A stretch of DNA of 64,000 bases. Origin: Chromatiales bacterium (GTDB lineage: Bacteria; Pseudomonadota; Gammaproteobacteria; SpSt-1174). Within the stretch, counting starts at the first letter, position 1. Each line of letters begins with the position of its first letter. A program made the position numbers and the translations under genes. Positions 8,823-23,488 of the stretch are shown piece after piece. The stretch is taken from contig JABURS010000028.1 in assembly GCA_014762505.1 (NCBI GenBank), forward strand, positions 56,107-120,106, given 5' to 3'. The notes under the pieces were generated by a model. It was not told where the DNA came from. It saw nothing but the letters and a program-made list of their open reading frames with translations, and searched no databases.

Positions 8823-10496
8823 TCAGCCCGTGCTGGCGCGCTGGATCATCTCCTCGGCATGCGCCAGGGTCTGGGCGGTGAGTTCCACGCCGCCCAGCAT
8901 GCGCGCGATCTCCTCGATACGCCGTTCGTCCCGCAGGGTCTCGATGCGGGTCTGGGTGCTGTCGCGCCCCTTGCGCTTGGCCACCTGCAGGTGGTGATGG
9001 GCCTGCGCCGCCACCTGCGGCAGGTGGGTCACGCACAGGACCTGGCGATCCTTGCCAAGGCGGCGTAGCTGCCGGCCGACCACCTCGGCCACGGCCCCGC
9101 CGATGCCGGTATCCACCTCGTCGTAGATCAGCGTCGGCACGGATACGCTGCGTGCGGCGATCATCTGGATGGCCAGCGCGATGCGTGAGAGCTCCCCGCC
9201 GGAGGCCACCCTGGCCAGCGGCTGGATGGGCTGCCCGGGGTTGGCGCTGACCTGGAATTCGATCTCGTCCAGCCCGTGGCTGGCGTAATGTCCATCGTCG
9301 GGGCTCACGGCGATCTCGAAGTGCCCGCCTTCCATTCCGAGGCCCTGCATGGCCTCGGTCACACCCCGGTTCAACTCGCGCGCGGCCTTGATGCGGCTGG
9401 TGCGCAGCTTCTCCGCGACCTTGCGATACGCATCCTCGGCCGTCGCCAGGTCCCGCGCCAGGGCCTCGGCGTCGTAGCCTTCGCCGTCGAGCTCGGCGAG
9501 CTCCTCGGCCAGGCGCTGGTGATGCGCGCCCAGCTCCTCGGGGCGCACGCGGTGCTTGCGGGCGAGGTCGTGGATGAGACCGAGGCGTTCGTCGACGAAG
9601 GCCAGCCGCTCGGGGTCGAGATCCAGGGCGTCGGCGTAATGGCGCAGGGCATCGGCCGCCTCGCGCAGCTGGATCTGTGCACTGGTGACGAGCTCCAGCG
9701 GTTCCCTGAGGGCGGGATCGAGCTCGGCCGCCTCGGTCAGGGCATGCAGCTGATGGCCGAGCAGGGCGTGCAGCGACTGCTCGTCGGATTCGTAGAGCGC
9801 GGCATAGCCCTGTTCGGCGGTCTCCAGCAGCCGTCCGGCGTGGGCCAGTCGACCGTGCTCCTCGGCGAGCTGTTCGTATTCGTCGGCCCCGAGCTTGAGG
9901 GCGTCGAGTTCCTCCACCTGGAAACGCAGCAGCTCCACCCTGGCCTGCCGTTCGTCACCGGCCAGGGTGAGGGAGTCGAGGCGCTCGCGCAGCGTCTTCC
10001 AGCGGGAGAAGGCCTCGGCCACCTGCGAGCGCAGGGCGTCGTTGCCGGCATAGTCGTCCAGCAGGTCGCGCTGCAGTTCGCGACGCAGCAGCGACTGGTG
10101 TTCGTGCTGGCCGTGGATGTCGACCAGGTGGTTGCCCAGTTCGCGTACCAGCTGCAGGGTGGAGGGCGAGCCGTTGATGTAGATCTTGGAGCGGCCGTCG
10201 TGGGTGATCACGCGCCGCAGCAGGCATTCCTCGCCGGACTCCAGGTCGTTCTCCTCCAGCCAGTCACGCGCGGCTGGCAGGGCGCCCAGGTCGAAGCTCG
10301 CGCTGATCTCCGCCTTGGCGGCGCCATGGCGCACCACCGCGCTGTCGGCGCGGTCGCCCAGCACCAGGCCCAGCGCATCGACCACGATGGATTTGCCGGC
10401 ACCGGTCTCGCCGGTGAGCGCGGTCATGCCGCCGGCCAGGTCGAGGTCCAGTTCGTCGATGATGGCGAAGTTGCGGATATGGATGTGCGTGAGCAT
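8823..10496 (-). CDS. recN: DNA repair protein RecN
   Basis: A 557-residue SMC-like ATPase used in recombinational repair of double-strand breaks. Walker A is GETGAGKS at residues 29-36; the long central part is coiled coil; the C-terminal half holds the ABC signature ('ASGGELSRIALAI') and Walker B ('LIYDEVDTGIGG'), followed by 'VLCVTHLPQVAAQAHHH'. Length is typical. Convergent with fur. No LexA box was recognised upstream by eye. Confidence 0.97.
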   Translation of the reverse strand: MLTHIHIRNFAIIDELDLDLAGGMTALTGETGAGKSIVVDALGLVLGDRADSAVVRHGAAKAEISASFDLGALPAARDWLEENDLESGEECLLRRVITHDGRSKIYINGSPSTLQLVRELGNHLVDIHGQHEHQSLLRRELQRDLLDDYAGNDALRSQVAEAFSRWKTLRERLDSLTLAGDERQARVELLRFQVEELDALKLGADEYEQLAEEHGRLAHAGRLLETAEQGYAALYESDEQSLHALLGHQLHALTEAAELDPALREPLELVTSAQIQLREAADALRHYADALDLDPERLAFVDERLGLIHDLARKHRVRPEELGAHHQRLAEELAELDGEGYDAEALARDLATAEDAYRKVAEKLRTSRIKAARELNRGVTEAMQGLGMEGGHFEIAVSPDDGHYASHGLDEIEFQVSANPGQPIQPLARVASGGELSRIALAIQMIAARSVSVPTLIYDEVDTGIGGAVAEVVGRQLRRLGKDRQVLCVTHLPQVAAQAHHHLQVAKRKGRDSTQTRIETLRDERRIEEIARMLGGVELTAQTLAHAEEMIQRASTG

Positions 10497-10588
10497 GCGG
10501 CCTGTGTCCGGTGACGAATTCCTGCGGTCCGTTGCGCGCCAAGTATAAGCCCGCGCCCGGCGTTTGACAGGGGGTGCCGGCGGGATTT

Positions 10589-11464
10589 CTAGGGCTGCTC
10601 GCCCCAGCGCAGCTTGGCCCGCAGGATGTGGAAGTAGTCGTAGCCCCTGGGATGCAGCAGGCGCAGCGGGCCCTGCTTGCGACGGATGACGATGCGGTCG
10701 CGGGGCTCCAGGTCCATGCCGGCCTGGCCGTCGAAGGAGACCTGCGCCGGATCCTTGTTGTGGGCGCAGATACGCACCTCGATGTGGCTGTCGCCCCGGA
10801 CCACGATGGGACGGTGGCTCAGCGTGTGCGGGCAGATGGGCACCAGCACGATGGCGTCCAGTCCCGGATGCAGGATGGGGCCGCCGCCCGACAGGGCATA
10901 GGCGGTGGAGCCGGTGGGAGTGGATACCACCATGCCGTCGGCCCGCTGGGTGTTGACGAACTGGCCGTCGATGAAGGTATCGAACTCGATCATGCGCACC
11001 ACCTCGCGCACATGCACCACCACGTCATTGAGCGCCAGGGACTGGCCGATGCATGCCTCGTCTCGCCAGACCTCCGCCTCCAGCAGAAAGCGCGGGGCCT
11101 CGACGTAGTGTCCTTCCAGGATCTCGGCCAGGCGCGAACTCATCTCCTCGGGCGAGACGTCGACCAGGAAGCCCAGGCGCCCGAGGTTGATACCCAGCAC
11201 CGGCACGCCGGAATCGGCCAGGGTGCGCCCGGCGTTGAGCAGGGTGCCGTCGCCGCCCACCACGATGGCAAGATCCGCTTCCCGCGCCAGCGCCTCACGG
11301 GAGAAGGTCTCGCCGGCCCCTTTGCCCAGCAGGGGCGTGGTACTCTCGTCCAGCAGCACACGCAGGCCGCGCGAGGTGAGCAGGTCCAGCAACGCCTGCA
11401 GGGTATCGGCGAGCTGCGGTCCGCTTTGCTTGGTGATCACGCCGATGGTCTGGAAGTCGGGCAT
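10589..11464 (-). CDS. nadK: NAD kinase
   Basis: The 291-residue enzyme phosphorylates NAD to NADP. The catalytic GGDGT motif is at 70-74 ('VVGGDGTLLNAGR'), followed by 'LGINLGRLGFL' and the substrate-binding 'LNDVVVH' and 'GDGMVVSTPTGSTAYALSGGGP'-type block (written here as RADGMVVSTPTGS then TAYALSGGGP). Start at 11464, MPDFQTIGVI. Encoded next to recN on the same strand and divergent from hrcA, a common gammaproteobacterial arrangement. Confidence 0.96.
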   Translation of the reverse strand: MPDFQTIGVITKQSGPQLADTLQALLDLLTSRGLRVLLDESTTPLLGKGAGETFSREALAREADLAIVVGGDGTLLNAGRTLADSGVPVLGINLGRLGFLVDVSPEEMSSRLAEILEGHYVEAPRFLLEAEVWRDEACIGQSLALNDVVVHVREVVRMIEFDTFIDGQFVNTQRADGMVVSTPTGSTAYALSGGGPILHPGLDAIVLVPICPHTLSHRPIVVRGDSHIEVRICAHNKDPAQVSFDGQAGMDLEPRDRIVIRRKQGPLRLLHPRGYDYFHILRAKLRWGEQP

Positions 11465-11538
11465 AGTGCCTTGTTTTATGGTGGTTATTTGCGCCTCAAA
11501 GTAACACGTCACCCGGGGTGCGCCAACTGCCATGCAGC

Positions 11539-11568
11539 TTGACACTGCGACGGAGCGCTTGCGATGAT
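11539..11568 (+). promoter_or_regulatory. Sigma-70-type promoter of hrcA
   Basis: TTGACA at 11539-11544 and GATGAT at 11563-11568 with an 18-bp spacer. The predicted start site (about 11575) falls at the edge of the CIRCE operator, so HrcA binding would block it. A sigma-32 -10 was not found here. Confidence 0.6.
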
Positions 11569-11573
11569 TTCCC

Positions 11574-11600
11574 TTGGCACTCAGGGGAATAGAGTGCCAA
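11574..11600 (+). promoter_or_regulatory. CIRCE operator (HrcA binding site)
   Basis: A perfect inverted repeat, TTGGCACTC (11574-11582), nine-base spacer, GAGTGCCAA (11592-11600). The CIRCE consensus is TTAGCACTC-N9-GAGTGCTAA; the single change in each arm is compensatory and preserves the palindrome. Its position 24 bp before the hrcA start indicates autoregulation of hrcA and the downstream chaperone genes. Confidence 0.93.
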
Positions 11601-11623
11601 AACCCTTGTCGAAGCGAGACGTC

Positions 11624-12685
11624 ATGGCCAATCAGGAGTCGACCGTCAGCATGCTGTCCGAACGTGCCCAGCACCTGTTCAAGGCGCTGGTCGAGTCCTA
11701 TATCGAGAACGGCCAGCCGGTCGGTTCGCGCACCCTGGCGCGTACCGCCGGTCTCAGCCTGAGCCCGGCCACCATACGCAACGTGATGGCCGACCTCGAG
11801 GACCTGGGCCTGATCGTCTCGCCACACACCTCGGCCGGGCGCGTGCCCACCGCCCGTGGCTATCGCCTGTTCGTCGACACGCTGCTGAGCGTGCGACCGC
11901 CGGATGGCCGCATACTGCACGAGCTCAGGACGCGTCTCGACCCCGACCAGGATGCCAAGGGCCTGGTGGAGTCCGCCTCCTCGCTGCTCTCCGCGGTCAC
12001 GCAGATGGCCGGTGTGGTCACCGTGCCGCGGCGCGACCAGAGCGCGCTGCGCCAGATCGAGTTCCTGCCCCTGTCGGATCGCCGGGTGCTGGCCATCATG
12101 GTGATGAACGAGAAGGAGGTGCAGAACAAGATCCTGCACCTCGAGCGCGAGTACAGCGCCTCGGACCTGCAGCAGGCGGCCAACTACCTCAACGCCATGT
12201 TCGCGGGCAAGGGCGTGTCCGCCGTGCGCGACAGCCTGTTGCGCGAGCTGGACGCGGTGCGCGCGGACATGGATCGCATGATGCGCTCGGCCATCGAGCT
12301 CGGCGGCAAGGTCTTCGCCAGCGGGTCGGAGGCCGAGGATGACGGCTACGTGCTGGCCGGCGAGGCCAACCTGTTCGATTACCAGGAACTCTCCGACATC
12401 GAGAAGCTGCGCCAGCTCTTCGATGCCTTCCAGCAGAAGCGGGAGATCCTGCACCTGCTGGACAAGTCCATCAGCGCCGAGGGCGTGCAGATCTTCATCG
12501 GCCAGGAGGCCGGCTACAGCGTGCTGGACGACTGCAGTGTCATCTCCGCTCCCTACTCGGTGGACGGCCGTGTGCTGGGTGTACTGGGCGTGATCGGCCC
12601 CACGCGCATGGCCTACGAGCGCGTGATCCCCATCGTGGACGTGACCGCGAAACTGCTGGGCGCGGCCTTGAAGTCGCGCAACTAG
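11624..12685 (+). CDS. hrcA: Heat-inducible transcription repressor HrcA
   Basis: The 353-residue repressor binds CIRCE elements and represses chaperone operons until heat shock. The N-terminal winged helix has 'LVESYIENGQPVGSRTLAR' and 'LSPATIRNVMADLEDLGLI', followed by 'HTSAGRVPTARGYR'; the C-terminal part contains 'FIGQEAGY' and 'GVLGVIGPTRMAYERVIP'. Start at ATG 11624 because the upstream in-frame ATG (11564) lies inside the promoter; ATG 11651 is another option. First gene of hrcA-grpE-dnaK-dnaJ. Confidence 0.97.
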   Translation: MANQESTVSMLSERAQHLFKALVESYIENGQPVGSRTLARTAGLSLSPATIRNVMADLEDLGLIVSPHTSAGRVPTARGYRLFVDTLLSVRPPDGRILHELRTRLDPDQDAKGLVESASSLLSAVTQMAGVVTVPRRDQSALRQIEFLPLSDRRVLAIMVMNEKEVQNKILHLEREYSASDLQQAANYLNAMFAGKGVSAVRDSLLRELDAVRADMDRMMRSAIELGGKVFASGSEAEDDGYVLAGEANLFDYQELSDIEKLRQLFDAFQQKREILHLLDKSISAEGVQIFIGQEAGYSVLDDCSVISAPYSVDGRVLGVLGVIGPTRMAYERVIPIVDVTAKLLGAALKSRN

Positions 12686-12694
12686 CCCCCATAC
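12667..12694 (+). promoter_or_regulatory. Sigma-32-like promoter upstream of grpE
   Basis: CTTGAAG (12667-12673), a 13-bp spacer, and CCCCATAC (12687-12694) match the RpoH consensus CTTGAAA-N11-16-CCCCATNT at 6 of 7 and 6 of 7 defined positions. The -35 lies within the last hrcA codons. Confidence 0.7.
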
Positions 12695-12775
12695 ATAACC
12701 CGGATTTCCCCACGGTGCGACTCCAGGTGCGCGCCGGCAACGAACATTTACCTGTAGAAAAGGTTGGAGTTTTCG

Positions 12776-13345
12776 ATGGCCGAGCAAGACAAACCCGAAA
12801 CCGGCAAGCCCGAACCCGAAGCCACCGGCGACTTCGAATCCAGCGAGGCCCCTGCGCGGGAGGATGGCGAGATCGAGACGCTGCGCCAGGCAGTGGAAAC
12901 CGAGCGCGCCCGGGCCGATGAGAACTGGGACAAGCTGCTGCGCACCCAGGCCGAGATGGACAACCTGCGAAAGCGCACCGAGCGCGAGCTGGAGAATGCC
13001 CACAAGTACGCGCTGGAGCGCTTTGCCGGCGAGCTGCTGGCGGTGCGCGACAGCCTGGAGATGGGTATCCAGGCCGCGGGCGATGCCGAGGCACAGCAGC
13101 TCAAGGAGGGGAGCGAGCTTACCCTGAAGCTGCTCACCCAGGTGATGGAGAAGTTCGGCATCCAGGCCGTGGACCCGGCCGGCGAGAAGTTCGATCCCGA
13201 GCGCCACCAGGCCATGTCCATGCAGGAGTCGGCCGAGGTGCCGCCCAATACCGTGGTGGCGGTGATGCAGAAGGGCTACATGCTCAATGATCGCCTGCTG
13301 CGCCCCGCCATGGTGATGGTCTCGAAGGCGCCGGCGGATTCCTGA
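12776..13345 (+). CDS. grpE: Nucleotide exchange factor GrpE
   Basis: The 189-residue cochaperone releases ADP from DnaK. An acidic, disordered N-terminus (about 1-40) is followed by a long helix with 'DKLLRTQAEMDNLRKRTERE', 'ALERFAGELLAVRDSLEMG', and the C-terminal beta domain 'VDPAGEKFDPERHQAMSM' ending in 'GYMLNDRLLRPAMVMVSK'. ATG 12776 is preceded by TTGGAG at a 6-bp distance. Confidence 0.97.
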   Translation: MAEQDKPETGKPEPEATGDFESSEAPAREDGEIETLRQAVETERARADENWDKLLRTQAEMDNLRKRTERELENAHKYALERFAGELLAVRDSLEMGIQAAGDAEAQQLKEGSELTLKLLTQVMEKFGIQAVDPAGEKFDPERHQAMSMQESAEVPPNTVVAVMQKGYMLNDRLLRPAMVMVSKAPADS

Positions 13346-13354
13346 GGGCAGGGC

Positions 13355-13382
13355 CTTGAAATCCGGCCATGCGGCCGCATCT
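13355..13382 (+). promoter_or_regulatory. Sigma-32-like promoter upstream of dnaK
   Basis: A perfect CTTGAAA -35 (13355-13361), a 13-bp spacer and CCGCATCT (13375-13382), which differs from the CCCCATNT consensus at one base. It lies in the 93-bp grpE-dnaK gap, 57 bp before the dnaK start. Confidence 0.78.
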
Positions 13383-13438
13383 TTCAGCACAGACGAATTT
13401 TCGGTTAACACGACTCGAAACGAATTGGAGTAACAGTC

Positions 13439-15370
<1,932 letters not shown>

Positions 15371-15389
15371 CCGGCCTACGGCCTTAGGG

Positions 15390-15434
15390 ATGACGTGGCC
15401 GGGCGTCCCTCGCGGGCGCCCGGCCTGACGTCAT
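15390..15434 (+). other. Strong hairpin in the dnaK-dnaJ gap
   Basis: Arms ATGACGTGGCCGGGCG (15390-15405) and CGCCCGGCC plus ACGTCAT (15417-15425, 15428-15434) pair over 16 bp with a two-base bulge and an 11-base loop. There is no T-run behind it, so it is not a classic terminator. It may protect or process the mRNA and so set the DnaK to DnaJ ratio. Confidence 0.6.
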
Positions 15435-15480
15435 GAGTCCGGTGCCGGTAGCGCCGGAGCAAGACAACCATAGAACCGAC

Positions 15481-16620
15481 ATGTCCAAACGCGATTACTA
15501 CGAAGTCCTCGGGGTCGAGAAGAATGTCAGCGAGGCGGAACTGAAGAAGGCCTACCGCCGGCTGGCGATGAAATACCACCCGGACCGCAATCCGGACGAT
15601 GCCGAGGCGGAGGAGCGCTTCAAGGAGGCCAAGGAGGCCTATGAGGTGCTGTCCGATCCGCAGAAGCGCTCGGCCTATGACCAGTTCGGGCATGCCGGCG
15701 TCGATCCCTCGATGGGGGGCGGCGGTTTCCACGGTGGTGGCGGCGCCGGTTTCGGCGACATCTTCGACGACATCTTCGGCGACATCTTCGGTGGTGGCGG
15801 GGCTCGGCGCGGCGGCGAGCGCGTCTACCGCGGGGCCGACCTGCAGTACAACCTGGAACTCACCCTGGAGGAGGCGGTGTTCGGCACCGAGGCCCGCATC
15901 CGTGTGCCGGTGCTGGTCACCTGCTCGCATTGCGATGGCAGCGGCACCGCTCCGGGCTCCGAGCCGGTCACCTGTAACACCTGCGGCGGCGTCGGTCAGG
16001 TGCGCATGCAACAGGGCTTCTTCTCCGTGCAGCAGACCTGCCCGCGCTGTCGCGGCGCCGGCAAGATCATCACCAACCCCTGCGTGGCCTGTCACGGCGA
16101 GGGGCGTGTGGAAGAGGAGAAGACCCTGTCGGTGAAGGTGCCGGCCGGGGTCGACACCGGCGACCGCATCCGTCTCGGCGGGGAGGGCGAGGCCGGGATC
16201 AACGGCGGTCCGGCGGGCGATCTCTATGTGCAGATCCGCGTCAAGCCGCACGACATCTTCACCCGCGAGGGTGTCGACCTGCACTGCGAGGTACCGATCT
16301 CCATCGGCGTTGCCGCACTGGGTGGCGAGCTCGAGGTGCCCACGCTGGATGGTCGCGTCAAACTCAAGATCCCGGCCGAGACCCAGTCGGGCAAGCTGTT
16401 CCGCCTGCGGGGCAAGGGCGTGACGTCGGTGCGTGGCGGCATGACCGGCGACCTGATCTGTCGCACCACGGTCGAGACCCCGGTGAACCTCACGCGGCGG
16501 CAGAAGGAGCTGCTGGAGGAGTTCGAGTCCACGCTGAAGGCAGGCGGGGAGAAGCACAGCCCGCGCGCCTCGGGCTGGCTGGATGGCGTCAAGCGCTTCT
16601 TCGACGGCCTCAAGTTCTAG
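15481..16620 (+). CDS. dnaJ: Chaperone DnaJ (Hsp40)
   Basis: The 379-residue cochaperone stimulates the DnaK ATPase. The J domain carries the HPD tripeptide ('[11 protein letters not shown]', about residues 31-41); a Gly/Phe-rich linker (about 76-110) leads to four CxxCxGxG zinc repeats: [24 protein letters not shown] and CVACHGEG. Start at ATG 15481 ([11 protein letters not shown]); an in-frame ATG 48 bp upstream lies in the intergenic hairpin. Confidence 0.98.
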   Translation: MSKRDYYEVLGVEKNVSEAELKKAYRRLAMKYHPDRNPDDAEAEERFKEAKEAYEVLSDPQKRSAYDQFGHAGVDPSMGGGGFHGGGGAGFGDIFDDIFGDIFGGGGARRGGERVYRGADLQYNLELTLEEAVFGTEARIRVPVLVTCSHCDGSGTAPGSEPVTCNTCGGVGQVRMQQGFFSVQQTCPRCRGAGKIITNPCVACHGEGRVEEEKTLSVKVPAGVDTGDRIRLGGEGEAGINGGPAGDLYVQIRVKPHDIFTREGVDLHCEVPISIGVAALGGELEVPTLDGRVKLKIPAETQSGKLFRLRGKGVTSVRGGMTGDLICRTTVETPVNLTRRQKELLEEFESTLKAGGEKHSPRASGWLDGVKRFFDGLKF

Positions 16621-16687
16621 ATCGTCGGAATCTTCCCGTGTCTTTCCCGTCAAACCGGCATAATCGACCAACCCAAGAGGCCCAGAC

Positions 16688-17197
16688 ATGAGCAAGCCCG
16701 TGAAAAATCCGCTGCGTCGCCGCTTCCTGCGTGGCCTGCTGGCCCTGGCGCCGGCCGGTCTGCTGGGGTCTGCCGCGGCCCGTGCGGCCGATTCGGCGGC
16801 CGATTCAGCGGATGATCTGCGTTTTCCCGGCGACCCCGCCGAGCACCGGGTCGTCTACCAGTTCAATCACGCCGACATCGATTACATGGAGCACGTGCTC
16901 TTTTCGGTCGGTGCAATGCTGCGCAAGTACGACACCAATGTGGAGATCGTCGTCGTCGCCTTTGGTCCCGGCATCCATATTCTCGGCAAGCGGCCCGAGC
17001 GCCCCGTGCCCGAGCTGCTGCGTCAGCGTGTCGCGAGCCTGTCCCAGTACGGGGTGAAGTTCGTGGCCTGTGGCAACACCATGAAATCGCTGGGCTGGGA
17101 TGCCGAGGACATCCTGCCCTTTGCCGAGATCGAGGAGGTGGGTGCGGCGGCGCTGATGGAATACCAGGAAAAGGGCTTTTCCTACATCAGCTGGTAG
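16688..17197 (+). CDS. Exported DsrE-family protein with Tat-type signal
   Basis: A 169-residue protein with a twin-arginine type signal (RRRFLRG at about 10-16, hydrophobic stretch, probable cleavage after 'AARA' near 34). The mature part is a DsrE/DsrF-like fold: 'VVYQFNHADIDYMEHVLFSV', 'VEIVVVAFGPGIHIL' and 'SQYGVKFVACGNTM', with one Cys (in VACGNT) at the position of the conserved family cysteine. DsrE-like proteins relay sulfane sulfur or have unknown roles; an exported member is probably involved in periplasmic sulfur or redox chemistry, which is inference. It sits between dnaJ and dapB with 67 and 48 bp gaps. Confidence 0.8.
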   Translation: MSKPVKNPLRRRFLRGLLALAPAGLLGSAAARAADSAADSADDLRFPGDPAEHRVVYQFNHADIDYMEHVLFSVGAMLRKYDTNVEIVVVAFGPGIHILGKRPERPVPELLRQRVASLSQYGVKFVACGNTMKSLGWDAEDILPFAEIEEVGAAALMEYQEKGFSYISW

Positions 17198-17224
17198 ACT
17201 CGCGGCGCGGGCCTGCCCGCATGA

Positions 17225-18046
<822 letters not shown>

Positions 18047-18063
18047 TCGCGCGCCGAACCGCG

Positions 18064-18092
18064 TGGACAGGGGATGCCATAATCAGTATAAT
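18064..18092 (+). promoter_or_regulatory. Promoter of carAB
   Basis: TGGACA (18064-18069), 17-bp spacer, and a perfect TATAAT (18087-18092). The predicted transcript starts near 18099, giving a leader of about 92 nt before the carA start. No clear ArgR box was seen. Confidence 0.7.
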
Positions 18093-18135
18093 AATCAACC
18101 AACTAAGCAAGCTTTTCCTTGGTCACACATTTACC

Positions 18136-18168
18136 GCAAACGGGATGGATCGAATCCATCCCGTTTGC
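18136..18168 (+). other. Perfect 15-bp inverted repeat in the carA leader
   Basis: GCAAACGGGATGGAT (18136-18150), CGA, ATCCATCCCGTTTGC (18154-18168). In RNA this is a 15-bp hairpin with a three-base loop, 12 nt before the GGAGG of carA; there is no T-run. As DNA it is a 33-bp palindrome. Either a leader RNA element or an operator is possible. Confidence 0.75.
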
Positions 18169-18190
18169 ATATCTGCAGCCGGAGGCCAGT

Positions 18191-19345
18191 TTGAAAACAC
18201 CTGCCCTGCTAGTGCTTGAGGATGGCAGCCTCTTCCGGGGAGAGTCGATCGGTTTCGAGGGCGAGACCGTCGGCGAAGTCGTCTTTAACACGGCCCTGAC
18301 CGGGTACCAGGAAATCCTCACCGATCCTTCCTATTCCAGACAGATCGTCACCCTGACCTATCCGCACATCGGCAACGTCGGCACCAACCCGGACGACGAG
18401 GAATCCTCGCACGTGCATGCGGCCGGTCTCGTGATTCGCGACCTGCCGCGCCGCCTGTCCAACTGGCGTTCGCAGGAGTCGCTGCCGGACTACCTCAGGC
18501 GCCACAAGGTGGTGGCCATCGCCGACATCGATACCCGCCGTCTCACGCGCATCCTGCGCGAGAAGGGCGCGCTGGCCGGCGCGATCGTGACCGGCCAGGC
18601 CGCCGCGGACGAGCAGGCGGCCCTGGCCCTGGCGAAAGGCTTTCCGGGCCTCAAGGGCATGGACTTGGCCAAGGAGGTCACCACCCACGAGCCCTACGAA
18701 TGGGCCCAGGGCAGCTGGACGCTGGAGGGCGGCATGCCGGCCGCCCCGCATCCCATCGAGGAGAAGCTGCCCTATCACGTGGTGGCTTGGGACTACGGCG
18801 TGAAACGCAACATCCTGCGCATGCTGGTGGACCGCGGCTGCCGCCTGACGGTGGTGCCGGCCCAGACCCCGGCCTCGGAGGTCTTCAAGCTGAAGCCGGA
18901 CGGCGTGTTCCTGTCCAACGGGCCGGGCGACCCCGAGCCCTGCGACTATGCCATCCAGGGCATCCGCGAGGTGCTGGACGCCGGACTGCCGACCTTCGGT
19001 ATCTGCCTGGGTCACCAGCTGCTCGGCCTGGCCAGCGGCGCGAAGACGGTGAAGATGAAGTTCGGCCACCACGGCGCCAACCATCCCGTGCAGGATCTGG
19101 ATACCGGCCATGTGATGATCTCCAGCCAGAACCACGGTTTCGCGGTGGACGAGAAGACCCTGCCGGACTGCCTGCGCGCCACCCACAAGTCGCTGTTCGA
19201 CGGGTCGCTGCAGGGCGTGCATCGCACCGACAAGCCGGCCTTCAGTTTCCAGGGGCATCCGGAGGCGAGCCCCGGCCCGCACGACGTGGCACCGCTGTTC
19301 GATCACTTCATCGAACTGATGCAGGCGCACAGGGCCGGCGCGTAA
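18191..19345 (+). CDS. carA: Carbamoyl-phosphate synthase small subunit
   Basis: The 384-residue glutaminase subunit supplies ammonia to CarB for arginine and pyrimidine synthesis. The class I amidotransferase triad is Cys272 ('[11 protein letters not shown]'), His356 and Glu358 ('[11 protein letters not shown]'), close to E. coli C269, H353, E355. The start is a TTG at 18191 with GGAGG at 18181-18185; it reproduces the E. coli N-terminus ('ALLVLEDGS'). An ATG at 18119 would be in frame but lies across the leader hairpin. Confidence 0.97.
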   Translation: MKTPALLVLEDGSLFRGESIGFEGETVGEVVFNTALTGYQEILTDPSYSRQIVTLTYPHIGNVGTNPDDEESSHVHAAGLVIRDLPRRLSNWRSQESLPDYLRRHKVVAIADIDTRRLTRILREKGALAGAIVTGQAAADEQAALALAKGFPGLKGMDLAKEVTTHEPYEWAQGSWTLEGGMPAAPHPIEEKLPYHVVAWDYGVKRNILRMLVDRGCRLTVVPAQTPASEVFKLKPDGVFLSNGPGDPEPCDYAIQGIREVLDAGLPTFGICLGHQLLGLASGAKTVKMKFGHHGANHPVQDLDTGHVMISSQNHGFAVDEKTLPDCLRATHKSLFDGSLQGVHRTDKPAFSFQGHPEASPGPHDVAPLFDHFIELMQAHRAGA

Positions 19346-19391
19346 CCCACATTTTCCAGGCAAGCAACGGGACGAGTCTCGCGACACTATC

Positions 19392-22615
<3,224 letters not shown>

Positions 22616-22619
<4 letters not shown>

Positions 22620-23092
22620 GCAAGGTACCGTTGACGGTGCGTGGCGCCGAAAAGCTCAAGACCGAACTGCACAGACTCAAGACCGAGGATCGCCCGCGCG
22701 TGATCGAGGCGATCGCCGATGCCCGCGAGCACGGCGACCTGAAGGAAAACGCCGAGTATCACGCCGCGCGCGAGCAGCAGAGCTTCATCGAGGGGCGGAT
22801 CAAGGAGATCGAGGCCAAGCTCTCCAATGCGCAGATCATCGACGTCACCCAGATCAATGCCGGGGGCAAGGTCATCTTCGGCGCCACCGTCGACCTCTTC
22901 GACGAGGATGCCGACAAGGAGATCACCTACCAGATCGTGGGTGACGACGAGGCCGACATCAAGGCCGGTCTCATCTCCGTGAGTTCGCCGATCGCGCGTG
23001 CGCTCATCGGCAAGGAGGAGGGGGATATCGCCGAGGTGGATGCCCCCGGCGGGCGCAAGAGTTTCGAGATCGTGGCCGTGCGCTACGTCTGA
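22616..23092 (+). CDS. greA: Transcription elongation factor GreA
   Basis: The 158-residue factor rescues backtracked RNA polymerase by stimulating transcript cleavage. The N-terminal coiled coil carries the acidic tip '[20 protein letters not shown]' and the C-terminal FKBP-like domain has '[18 protein letters not shown]'. The ATGA overlap with carB implies translational coupling. Confidence 0.98.
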
Positions 23093-23099
23093 ACCGGCT

Positions 23100-23127
23100 G
23101 CTGCCGCGGGACTAGCCCCGCGGCAGC
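23100..23127. other. Shared hairpin between convergent greA and yhbY
   Basis: GCTGCCGCGGG (23100-23110) and CCCGCGGCAGC (23117-23127) form an 11-bp stem whose loop contains the yhbY stop codon. Neither side has a T-run, so it may stop decay or act as a weak bidirectional terminator. Confidence 0.5.
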
Positions 23128-23420
23128 TCGATCACGGTCTTTTCCGGGTTTTTCCGATACAGCACTGCGACGTGACCGATGCGCTGCACCAGTTCGGCGC
23201 CGCTGTGCGCGCAGATCTCCGCAATCAGGGCGTCGCGCGCCTCCCGCTCGCCCACGCTGACCTTCACCTTGATGAGCTCGTGATGGTTCAGGGCGAGCTC
23301 GATCTCCTCGAGCACGGTCGGTTTCAGGCCCTGCGAGGCCACCCGCACCACGGGGTTGAGTGCGTGCGCGTGGGCACGCAGGAACTTGCGCTGTTTGTCA
23401 CTCAGGGGCATGGACTGCAT
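23112..23420 (-). CDS. yhbY: YhbY family RNA-binding protein (CRM domain)
   Basis: The 102-residue protein is a single CRS1/YhbY domain that associates with pre-50S ribosomal particles. Family blocks include 'LSDKQRKFLRAHAHALNPVV', 'GLKPTVLEEIELALNHHELIKV' and 'GHVAVLYRKNPE'. A start at the internal Met (23411) is also plausible. Divergent from rlmE, as in E. coli. Confidence 0.95.
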   Translation of the reverse strand: MQSMPLSDKQRKFLRAHAHALNPVVRVASQGLKPTVLEEIELALNHHELIKVKVSVGEREARDALIAEICAHSGAELVQRIGHVAVLYRKNPEKTVIELPRG

Positions 23421-23488
23421 TCCGTTCCGGACAGGGAAACGGCGCAGTGTATCATGTACCCGTCATCTAGCTGAGAGCATTTACCGCC

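Noticed and set aside
18135..18169. PurR box in the carA leader
   Set aside because: GCAAACG and CGTTTGC half-sites are present but 19 bp apart, while a PurR operator has them adjacent.
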